Assembly: GCF_024435355.1 (NCBI RefSeq) | Contig: NZ_JAMJWG010000017.1 | Location: 1 to 64,000, forward strand | Source: Streptomyces odontomachi | GTDB lineage: Bacteria; Actinomycetota; Actinomycetes; Streptomycetales; Streptomycetaceae | Direction of reading: 5' to 3' | DNA length: 64,000 bases | Part shown: positions 43,370-51,334 of the stretch, piece by piece | How the letters are laid out: every line of letters starts with the position of its first letter | Numbering within the stretch: the stretch's first letter is position 1 | The notes under the pieces: model-generated | Databases searched by the model: none | What the model was told of the DNA's origin: nothing | What the model saw: only the letters and a program-made list of their open reading frames with translations | Made by a program: the position numbers and the translations under genes

Positions 43370-44599
43370 CTACTTCTTCGCGTACTTCTTGCTCACCGCG
43401 TCGTAGACGCCCTTGGCTTCCTTGCCCAGGTGCGGGCCGGCCAGCCAGCCGTTGGTGACCGGGCCGATCGAGGTGTTGGAGACCAGGGCGGGCTTGCCGT
43501 CGTCACCCGTGCCGATCCAGCCACCGCCGGACGAACCGCCGGTCATGGTGCACCCGATGCGGTACATCGTCGGCAGGGATGCGGCCAGCGAGAGCCGGCC
43601 CGGCTTGTCCGTGCACTGGTACAGCGTCTGGCCGTCGAACGGCGCGGCGGCCGGGTAGCCCTTCGCCGTCAGCGACTTGATGCTGGGTACCGCCGGTGCG
43701 TTGAAGTTCACCGGCATCGCGGAGCCGACCGTCTCCTCCAGGGACTTGCCCGTGCTGCCCTTCTCCGGCGTCACATGGATCACGGAGAAGTCGTACGGGG
43801 CACCGTCGCCGCCGGTCTCGCCGCCGCCCTCGATCCACTGCTCGGACGTCTGCGCCCAGTCGCCCCACCAGACCCCGTACGGGGCGACCTTCTCCTTGGG
43901 GGCGTTCTTCAACTGGTCCAGCGGCATGGCGGTGTCGTTGTACGACGGGACGAAGGCGATGTTGCGGTACCAGCCGCCGTCCTTGCCCGCGTGCACGCAG
44001 TGGCCGGCCGTCCACACCATGTTCGACTTGCCCGGGTGCGCCGGGTCCGTGACGACCGTCGCCGAGCACACCATGTGGCCCTCGGGGCTGTCGAAGAACA
44101 GCTTGCCCGCGTACGGGGCGCTCGAGTGGTACGGCGCCGACACGGCGGCGGCCTTCACCGGCGCCGGCGTCGGGTCCGTCACGCCCTGGTCACCGGAGAC
44201 GTCGTTGTCGTCGACGTCCTGCTTCGGCGGGTCGGCGTCCCGCATCCGATCCGGGTCCCACAGGCCCGCGATGATCGGGTTGATGAAGTCCTCCGCCTCA
44301 CGCAGCCACTTGTCCTTGTCCCAGTTCTGCCAGCCGCCGTGCTTCCACTTGTCGAGGTCGATGCCGTGCTTCTTCAACTGGTCGGTCAGGTCGCCGGGCA
44401 GCTGGCTCGTGCCGCCGTCGCCGGCCTGGTCCGCGCTGGCGGTGGCGCTCGGGTCGCCCCCGGCGTTGTCGTCGTCGGGGCCGCAGGCCGTGGCCGTGAG
44501 CATGAGCGCCGCACCGATCGCGGCGACGGCCGTCACGGGGACCGTGCGGCGCGCACTCCTCCCCTGACGGCCGGTGAAGAGCGGGCGTATGGATCGCAT
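43370..44599 (-). CDS. Lipoprotein serine protease, trypsin-like fold (paralogue 2)
   Basis: This 409-residue paralogue of the preceding gene has a lipobox LTATAC (lipidated Cys at about 38), an acidic disordered linker, the KW/KDKW region and the triad His (VWTAGHCVH), Asp (YDFSVIHV) and Ser (TGGSSGGGW). The ATG at 44599 follows GGGGAG; a longer frame to 44725 reads through the leader. The two copies share more than half their residues by eye, which indicates tandem duplication. The substrates are unknown. Confidence 0.88.
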   Translation of the reverse strand: MRSIRPLFTGRQGRSARRTVPVTAVAAIGAALMLTATACGPDDDNAGGDPSATASADQAGDGGTSQLPGDLTDQLKKHGIDLDKWKHGGWQNWDKDKWLREAEDFINPIIAGLWDPDRMRDADPPKQDVDDNDVSGDQGVTDPTPAPVKAAAVSAPYHSSAPYAGKLFFDSPEGHMVCSATVVTDPAHPGKSNMVWTAGHCVHAGKDGGWYRNIAFVPSYNDTAMPLDQLKNAPKEKVAPYGVWWGDWAQTSEQWIEGGGETGGDGAPYDFSVIHVTPEKGSTGKSLEETVGSAMPVNFNAPAVPSIKSLTAKGYPAAAPFDGQTLYQCTDKPGRLSLAASLPTMYRIGCTMTGGSSGGGWIGTGDDGKPALVSNTSIGPVTNGWLAGPHLGKEAKGVYDAVSKKYAKK

Positions 44600-44889
44600 G
44601 GTGGTACTCCCCTGGGACTTCGGTGATGTGACACCGGTGCGGGTGCGGATCCGTGTGCGCCCCCGACCGTGCGAAGCAGCGCCGTGCAAGGGCTCGGCAA
44701 CGCTCGGCAGGCGCAGCACAACCATCCCGCGCCCGGATGGCCCCCCACACTATGCCGAGGCCGTAGGGGAGTTCCGACGAGAGGGCAACGGTTCCGTCAC
44801 GGCGGTGCGACGGGCGACGGCCGCAACGATCTTCCCGCGGGCCGTGATCCGGCGCCCTCGTCGTCGTTGGAAAGGGCAGGGGTCGTGAC

Positions 44890-46326
44890 ATGTCCGGCCC
44901 TCTTCTCGCCGTGCCCGGCGAGATGCGCGCAAGCACAGCGGGAGGACCGAGATCCGTGGCCGTGACCCAACCTGCACCCGTGGCGGTGACCGGCGCACAT
45001 GAGGGAGTCCTGCGCCGTCAGTCGGCGCGTGAGTCGGCCGCGCGCACCTATGCGCGTGCCCTGCCGATCGTTCCCGTACGAGCGCGTGGGCTGACCATCG
45101 AGGGTGCCGACGGCCGCCGTTACCTGGACTGCCTCTCGGGCGCGGGCACCTTGGCCCTCGGTCACAACCACCCGGTGGTGCTCGAAGCGATCCGCACCGT
45201 CCTCGACTCCGGCGCGCCCCTGCACGTGCTGGACATGGCCACCCCCGTCAAGGACGCCTTCGTCACCGAGCTGTTCGCCGTCCTGCCGGGCCGGCTGGCG
45301 GAGCGCGCCCGCATCCAGTTCTGCGGTCCGGCCGGCACCGACGCGGTGGAAGCGGCCCTCAAACTGGTGCGCGCGGCGACCGGACGGCGTGACCTGCTCG
45401 CCTTCACGGGTGCGTACCACGGCATGACGGCCGGCGCGTCGGACGTCTCCGGACACGCTCAGGACGTGCGAGTGACCCGGCTGCCCTATCCGCAGGACTA
45501 CCGCTGCCCGTTCGGTGTCGGCGGCCCGCGGGGCGCCGAACTGGCCGCGCGGCTGGTCGAAGGGCTGCTCGACGACCCCAAGTCGGGCGTGCCGCACCCC
45601 GCCGGGATGATCCTCGAACCGGTACAGGGCGAAGGCGGCGTCATCCCCGCGCCGGACGACTGGATGCGCCGGATGCGCGAGATCACCGCCACCCGGGGCA
45701 TCCCGCTGATCGCCGACGAGGTGCAGACCGGTGTCGGGCGCACCGGCAGCTTCTGGGCGGTGGAGCACAGCGGGATCGTCCCGGACGTGATGGTGATGTC
45801 CAAGGCGATCGGCGGCAGCCTGCCGTTGGCCGTCGTGGTCTACCACGAGGACCTCGACGTGTGGCCGCCCGGCGCGCACGCCGGCACCTTCCGCGGCAAC
45901 CAGCTCGCCATGGCCGCCGGTGCCGCCACCCTCGGCTACGTCCGGGAGAACCGCCTCGCGGAGCGCGCCGGCGTGCTGGGCGCCCGGATGACCGGTCAGC
46001 TCCAGGGCCTGGCCGCGTCCCACCCCTGCATCGGTGACGTGCGGGGCCGCGGCCTGATGATCGGCGTCGAACTCGTGGACACGGAGGCCGACGACCGCAC
46101 CGCGCCGGGGCCGCCGCCCCCCGCGCCAGCGCTGGCCGCCGCCGTACAGCGCGAGTGCCTGCACCGCGGGCTCATCGTGGAACTCGGCGGGCGGCACGCC
46201 AGCGTCGTACGGCTGCTTCCGCCGCTCACCCTCACCGACGAGCAGGCGACCGCCGTCCTCGACCGCCTCGCCGACGCCATCGAGGCCGCCACTCGCGCCC
46301 CTCGCGCCCAGCCGCGCCTTGACTGA
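44890..46326 (+). CDS. Diaminobutyrate-2-oxoglutarate aminotransferase (RhbA/EctB-like)
   Basis: This 478-residue class III PLP aminotransferase has FCGPAGTDAVEAALKLVR, the Asp in LIADEVQTGVGRTG and the Schiff-base Lys in VMSKAIGGSLPLAVV. The family makes L-2,4-diaminobutyrate from aspartate semialdehyde. Standing first in an operon with two IucA/IucC synthetases, it supplies the diamine part of a hydroxamate- or carboxylate-type siderophore; no ectoine synthase genes accompany it, which argues against an ectoine role. The ATG at 44890 has a GGGG-rich site. I see no DmdR/IdeR-type iron box upstream. Confidence 0.88.
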   Translation: MSGPLLAVPGEMRASTAGGPRSVAVTQPAPVAVTGAHEGVLRRQSARESAARTYARALPIVPVRARGLTIEGADGRRYLDCLSGAGTLALGHNHPVVLEAIRTVLDSGAPLHVLDMATPVKDAFVTELFAVLPGRLAERARIQFCGPAGTDAVEAALKLVRAATGRRDLLAFTGAYHGMTAGASDVSGHAQDVRVTRLPYPQDYRCPFGVGGPRGAELAARLVEGLLDDPKSGVPHPAGMILEPVQGEGGVIPAPDDWMRRMREITATRGIPLIADEVQTGVGRTGSFWAVEHSGIVPDVMVMSKAIGGSLPLAVVVYHEDLDVWPPGAHAGTFRGNQLAMAAGAATLGYVRENRLAERAGVLGARMTGQLQGLAASHPCIGDVRGRGLMIGVELVDTEADDRTAPGPPPPAPALAAAVQRECLHRGLIVELGGRHASVVRLLPPLTLTDEQATAVLDRLADAIEAATRAPRAQPRLD

Positions 46327-46473
46327 CCGCCAAGGCGCCGGTGGCACACGCCCGTCCGGACCGACCCGCACACGGCCGGCCCAGCCAACGGCCCGGCCCG
46401 CCCCGCGACACCGCCGCCGACCACACCCCGGCTGACCCCCCCCGCACCTGAACCACCTCCCAAGGAAGCCCTC

Positions 46474-48531
46474 GTGAACGCCACCCCCGCACCCGTCCCC
46501 GCCCCCGGACTGCGCCCCGACCCGCCCGCGCCGGAAGCGTCCGCCACGACGGGGCCGCCGGCCGCGGAGCCCCGCTCCGTCCCCCGGCAGCTGAACACCG
46601 GCGAAGCCGAACTCCCGAACACCGCGGCGCCCACCCCCACCGACCCGCTGGAGCACCCCGATCCGCGCGCCGTGGCCCAAGCGGCGGGCGTCGAGAACCT
46701 GCTGCGCTGCTGGGTGCGCGAGAACGACCTCACCGCTCCCCAGGACGGCATCCTGCGCATCCCCCTCGAAGCCGGCCGCGCCACCCTCCTCGTACCGGTG
46801 CCGTACTGGTCGCCCTCCGGGTGGCACCGGTTCGGGCGCCCGGTGCTGGACTGCGGGCCCCAGGACGTCCGGCCCGTCGACGCCGTGGCCCTGGCCGCCC
46901 TGCTCTCCCGGGCGGCGGCCCATCGGGGCGGGGCCCCGGCCGCCGGTGTGCCCGCAGGGGGAGCGGGTGGCGAAGGCGGTGACCTGGTCGCCCGTGTCGA
47001 GGACTCGGTGCGGCGCACCGCCGTCTTCGTCGCGGACCGGCGGCGCCGCCCCGACGACACACCCGATCTCTTCCTCGCGGCCGAACAGTCCCTGCTGCTC
47101 GGCCACCCCCTGCACCCCACGCCGAAGAGCCGGGAGGGTCTCGGCGAGGAGGAGTCGGGCCGCTACTCGCCCGAGTTGCGCGGCGCGTTCGCGCTGCACT
47201 GGATGGCGGTCGACCGCCGCGTGCTCTCCCAGGACTCCGCGTGGACCGAACGGGGCCGGATGGTGCCGGCCGAGCTGCTCACGCAGCGACTCGCGGGTGC
47301 GCCACTCCTGCTGCCCAGGGGGTTCGCCGCACTGCCGATGCACCCCTGGCAGGCCCGCGACGTCGTCCGCCGTCCCGAAGTCGCCGCCCTGCTCGAAGCG
47401 CGACTGCTGGTGCCGCTCGGCGCCCACGGCGACCCCTGGCACCCCACTTCCTCGGTCCGTACGGTCTACCGGCCCGGCGCGCCGGCCATGCTCAAGCTCT
47501 CGCTCGGACTGCGGATCACCAACTCCCGGCGGGAGAACCTCCGCAAGGAGCTGCACCGCGGAGTCGAGGTCCACCGGCTGCTGCGCACCGGGCTCGACGC
47601 GCAGTGGCAGGCGGCCCACCCCGGCTTCGGCATCGTGCGTGACCCGGCCTGGCTCGCCGTCGACGGCACGGACGGCGCACCGCTGCCGGGACTCGACGTG
47701 ATGATCCGGCACAACCCCTTCGCCCCCGGTGACGATGCCGCGTGCGTCGCCGGACTCGTCTCGCCGCGCCCGGTTCCGTCGCCCGCCGCGTCCTACGCCC
47801 GGCTGGTGCTGGGGCAGCCCGGGGCGGACGAGCGCACCGGCCAGGGGGCCTTGGGGCAGGGCACGGACGGGTGCGCCGGGCACGGCCCGGAGGGAGCGCC
47901 GGCCACGCCGTTGCGCTCCCGGCTCGCCGCGCTGGTCAGCGGGCTTGCCTACCGCACCGGACGGCCCCGGCAGGCGGTCGCCACCGAGTGGTTCCTGCGC
48001 TATCTGGAGCAGGTGGTACGGCCGGTGCTGTGGCTGGACAGCGAGGCGGGCGTGGCCCTGGAGGCCCACCAGCAGAACACCCTGGTCCTGCTCGATCCCG
48101 ACGGCTGGCCCGTCGGCGGACGCTACCGCGACAACCAGGGCTACTACTTCCGTGCCGCACGGCGCGGCGAACTGGAGCGGCGGCTGCCCGGCATCGGAGC
48201 GGCCAGCGACACCTTCGTCTCCGACGAGGTCACCGACGAGCGCTTCCTCTACTACCTCGCCCTCAACAACGTGTGCGGCCTGATCGGCGCGCTCGGCTCC
48301 CAACGGCTCGCCGACGAGACGGTGCTGCTCGCCGCCTTCCGGCGCTTCCTGCGCAGTGTCGCCTCGGGGCCCGACGCGCTGCGCACCACGTTCCCGGCGC
48401 TGCTGCTCGATACGCCGGTACTGCGCTGCAAGGCCAACCTGCTGACCCGGCTGCACGGCCTCGACGAACTCGTCGGCCCTGTCGACACCCAGTCCGTCTA
48501 CGTCACCATCGCCAACCCGCTGCATTCCTGA
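46474..48531 (+). CDS. NRPS-independent siderophore synthetase (IucA/IucC family)
   Basis: This 685-residue synthetase has a long Pro/Ala-rich N-terminal extension (about 1-70), the family motifs HPTPKSREGL, ALPMHPWQ, SSVRTVY and KLSLGLRITNSRREN in the ATP-binding core, and EAHQQNTLV near 525. These enzymes adenylate a citrate or similar carboxylate and condense it with an amine or hydroxylamine. The GTG start follows AAGGAAG. It works with the second synthetase at 49414-51294, giving the usual two condensations on a symmetric scaffold. Confidence 0.92.
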   Translation: MNATPAPVPAPGLRPDPPAPEASATTGPPAAEPRSVPRQLNTGEAELPNTAAPTPTDPLEHPDPRAVAQAAGVENLLRCWVRENDLTAPQDGILRIPLEAGRATLLVPVPYWSPSGWHRFGRPVLDCGPQDVRPVDAVALAALLSRAAAHRGGAPAAGVPAGGAGGEGGDLVARVEDSVRRTAVFVADRRRRPDDTPDLFLAAEQSLLLGHPLHPTPKSREGLGEEESGRYSPELRGAFALHWMAVDRRVLSQDSAWTERGRMVPAELLTQRLAGAPLLLPRGFAALPMHPWQARDVVRRPEVAALLEARLLVPLGAHGDPWHPTSSVRTVYRPGAPAMLKLSLGLRITNSRRENLRKELHRGVEVHRLLRTGLDAQWQAAHPGFGIVRDPAWLAVDGTDGAPLPGLDVMIRHNPFAPGDDAACVAGLVSPRPVPSPAASYARLVLGQPGADERTGQGALGQGTDGCAGHGPEGAPATPLRSRLAALVSGLAYRTGRPRQAVATEWFLRYLEQVVRPVLWLDSEAGVALEAHQQNTLVLLDPDGWPVGGRYRDNQGYYFRAARRGELERRLPGIGAASDTFVSDEVTDERFLYYLALNNVCGLIGALGSQRLADETVLLAAFRRFLRSVASGPDALRTTFPALLLDTPVLRCKANLLTRLHGLDELVGPVDTQSVYVTIANPLHS

Positions 48532-48587
48532 CCCGCCGGCCACCTCACCGGCGCGACCCGCCACCGACCCGTGAGAGGAGCGGCGCC

Positions 48588-49373
48588 GTTACCGCCATCG
48601 ACGCAAGCACGGACGAGGAGGTCCGCTCCTCCGGCGGAACCGGGGGACGGGGCCCCGGCACCTGCGACACCGACGCCGAGGACACCCTGGACCTGCGGCT
48701 GCCGGAGGAATTCCTCGCCCGGTACGCCGAGGTCACGTTTGCGGCTCCGGCCGCTTCCGGCCGGTTCGGGGCAGAGGGGGGAAGCGATCTGCTCGACCAG
48801 GTGGCCACCTGGGCGCCCGTGTCGACCGCTGCCGGCACGTTCCGGTTGGTGCCGGTGCGTATCGAACGCGATCTTCCGCTGCTCGGCCATTGGATGAACG
48901 ACCCCGCCGTCGCCGCGTTCTGGCAGCTCGCCGGGCCCGCTTCCGTCACCGAGGGGCATCTGCGGCCGCAGATGGAGGGTGACGGCCGAAGCGTCCCCTG
49001 CCTCGGTGTGCTCGACGGCACCCCGATGAGCTACTGGGAGATCTACCGGGCCGACCTCGATCCGCTGGCGCGGCACTACCCCGCTCGCCCCCATGACACC
49101 GGAGTCCACCTGCTCATCGGCGGTGTCGCCGACCGCGGACGGGGCATCGGCTCGCTGCTGCTGCACGCCGTGGCCGATCTCGTGCTCGAGAACCGGCCGG
49201 CGTGCTCGCGTGTCATCGCCGAACCCGATCTGCGTAACACGCCCTCCGTCGCCGCATTCCTGAGCGCAGGCTTCCGCTTCGCCGCGGAACTCGACCTCCC
49301 CGACAAGCGGGCCGCGTTGATGGTCCGTGACCGGGCACTGCGCCGGGTGCTCCGACCCGATCACGTCCAGTAA
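48588..49373 (+). CDS. GNAT acyltransferase of siderophore assembly (RhbD/IucB-like), start unusual
   Basis: The frame encodes a GNAT domain (about 85-255) with LVPVRIERDLPLLGHWM, LIGGVADRGRGIGSLLLHAV and the C-terminal AEPDLRNTPSVAAFLSAGF found in siderophore N-acyltransferases that acylate a hydroxylamine side chain. The start is a puzzle. GAGAGGAG at 48573-48580 is ideally placed for codon 48588, but that codon is GTT. The residues after it, including LDLRLPEEFLARY, look coding. The first in-frame canonical start is GTG 48801, which still keeps the whole GNAT domain. Either GTT is used, the base differs from relatives, or the shorter form is made. It lies between the two synthetase genes. 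Confidence 0.72.
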   Translation, partial: VTAIDASTDEEVRSSGGTGGRGPGTCDTDAEDTLDLRLPEEFLARYAEVTFAAPAASGRFGAEGGSDLLDQVATWAPVSTAAGTFRLVPVRIERDLPLLGHWMNDPAVAAFWQLAGPASVTEGHLRPQMEGDGRSVPCLGVLDGTPMSYWEIYRADLDPLARHYPARPHDTGVHLLIGGVADRGRGIGSLLLHAVADLVLENRPACSRVIAEPDLRNTPSVAAFLSAGFRFAAELDLPDKRAALMVRDRALRRVLRPDHVQ

Positions 49374-49413
49374 CACCGCCGATTCCGATCCGGTTGCCTC
49401 GCGAGGAGTCCCT

Positions 49414-51294
49414 GTGCCGAATCCGTCCGCCGTTCCGCTTCCGGCCGTGTCCTCCGGGCTGTTCGACCCGCCCGAACTGACCAGGAAGGAGTGGGACCGG
49501 GCCGGCGGGCAGGTGCTGGCGAAGCTGCTGGGCGAGTTCGCCTACGAGGAGATCATCCGGCCGGTACCGGACGGACCGGCCGGTCGGAGCCCCGACCCCG
49601 GGCAGGATCCCGCTTACGGCACCGAAGCCGCCTGGACGATCGCTCTGGACGACGGCGCCCGGGTCGCGTTCCGGGCCCGTCGTGGTGCCTACGGTGGCTG
49701 GCGGGTCGACCCCGGGACCATCACCCTGTCCGACCGGGAAGGCCAGGAGGGCGCGGCGCCCCGGCCGTTCGCCGACCCCGTCGCCTTCGTCGTGCGCGCC
49801 CGGCGCACGCTCGGCGTGGACGGCATCACCCTCGGCCACGTCGTCCGGGAGCTGCACCACACCCTCGCCGCCGACACCCGTCTCACCAGCACCGCCGTAT
49901 CCGCCGCCGACCTCGCCGACCTCGGCTACGCGCAGCTGGAAGGCCACCAGACGGGCCACCCCTGGCTGGTGCTCAACAAGGGCCGCCTGGGATTCTCGGC
50001 GCGCGACACCGCCCTGTGGGCGCCCGAGGCGCGTCGGCCCACGACCCTGCCGTGGATCGCCGTGCACACCTCCCTCGCCACCTACCGGGGTGTCGCGGGC
50101 CTCTCCAGCGCCGACCGGCTCTACGCCCATGAGCTGGACCCGAGCACCCTGGACGGGTTCGCCGCCGTCCTGGACGAGCGCGGACGGCACCCCGGGGACT
50201 ACCTCTACCTGCCCGTCCACCCGTGGCAGTGGGACCAGATCGTCCTGCCGCTGTTCGCCGCCTCGGTGGCCGCCGACCTGATCGTGCCGTTGCCCGCCGA
50301 CGGTGACCTGCGCCTGCCGCAGCAGTCCATCCGCACCTTCGGCAATGTCTCGCGCCCCCACCGGCACACCGTGAAACTGCCCCTGTCCATCCTGAACACC
50401 CTGGTGTGGCGGGGCCTGCCCACCGAGCGCACCCTCGTCGCCCCCGCCGTCACCGCCTGGATGCACCGGCTGCGCGACGCCGACCCGTTCCTCAGGGACG
50501 AGTGCGGCGTGATCCTGCTGGGCGAGGTCGCCTCGGTGACCGTCGAGCACCCCGTGTACGACGCGCTCCCCGAGGCCCCCTACCAGTACAAGGAGCTGCT
50601 CGGGGCGATCTGGCGCGAGCCGCTCGAGCCGCAGCTGGCCGCGGGGGAGCGGGCCCGCACGCTGGCCGCCCTGCTGCACGTGGATCCCGGGGGGCGCGCG
50701 GTGACCACCGAGCTGGTGGCGCGCTCCGGTCTGACGCCCCGGGTCTGGCTCCAGCGGCTGTTCGCCGCGCTGCTGCCTCCGCTGCTGCGCTTCCTCTACC
50801 ACTACGGTGTGGTGTTCTCCCCGCACGGTGAGAACACCATCGTCGTCTTCGACGGCGACGACGTGCCGGTTCGACTCGCGGTCAAGGACTTCGTCGACGA
50901 CGTGAACGTCAGCGCCGAGCCGCTACCCGAGCACGACCTGATGCCGGACGACGTACGGGCGGTGCTGCTCACCGCACCGCCCGGATTCCTGACCCAGTTC
51001 ATCCATTCGGGTCTGTTCGTCGGCGTCTTCCGTTACCTGGCACCGTTGTGCGAGGAGCAACTCGGCGTATCCGAGGAGGAGTTCTGGTCCCTGGTGCGGG
51101 AGGAGATCGTCCGCCACCAGGCCCGGTTCTCCGACGTGAAGGACCGTTACGCCATGTTTGACCTGCTCACTCCTCGTATCGAGCGGCTGTGTCTGAACCG
51201 GAACCGGCTGCACCTGGACGGGTACCGCGACCGGCCCGAGCGTCCGCACGCCGCCGTGCACGGTACCGTCGCCAATCCCTTGTCCCAGCCGTGA
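49414..51294 (+). CDS. NRPS-independent siderophore synthetase (IucA/IucC family), second copy
   Basis: This 626-residue synthetase has the family core GHPWLVLNKGRLGFS, LPVHPWQWDQ, RTFGNVSRPHRHTVKLPLS, a basic and His-rich nucleotide site, and HGENTIVVF with the downstream DFVDDVN. It is diverged from the first copy, as expected for enzymes that perform successive condensations. The GTG start follows GCGAGGAG, 40 bp after the acyltransferase stop, in one operon. It ends just before the helicase gene. Confidence 0.93.
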   Translation: MPNPSAVPLPAVSSGLFDPPELTRKEWDRAGGQVLAKLLGEFAYEEIIRPVPDGPAGRSPDPGQDPAYGTEAAWTIALDDGARVAFRARRGAYGGWRVDPGTITLSDREGQEGAAPRPFADPVAFVVRARRTLGVDGITLGHVVRELHHTLAADTRLTSTAVSAADLADLGYAQLEGHQTGHPWLVLNKGRLGFSARDTALWAPEARRPTTLPWIAVHTSLATYRGVAGLSSADRLYAHELDPSTLDGFAAVLDERGRHPGDYLYLPVHPWQWDQIVLPLFAASVAADLIVPLPADGDLRLPQQSIRTFGNVSRPHRHTVKLPLSILNTLVWRGLPTERTLVAPAVTAWMHRLRDADPFLRDECGVILLGEVASVTVEHPVYDALPEAPYQYKELLGAIWREPLEPQLAAGERARTLAALLHVDPGGRAVTTELVARSGLTPRVWLQRLFAALLPPLLRFLYHYGVVFSPHGENTIVVFDGDDVPVRLAVKDFVDDVNVSAEPLPEHDLMPDDVRAVLLTAPPGFLTQFIHSGLFVGVFRYLAPLCEEQLGVSEEEFWSLVREEIVRHQARFSDVKDRYAMFDLLTPRIERLCLNRNRLHLDGYRDRPERPHAAVHGTVANPLSQP

Positions 51295-51334
51295 CCATGG
51301 CGTTGTCAGTGGTGCCGCGTAGGGTGGTCGGGCT

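Noticed and set aside
44600..44889. Iron-dependent repressor box before the siderophore operon
   Set aside because: No TTAGG/CCTAA-type palindrome was found in this gap.
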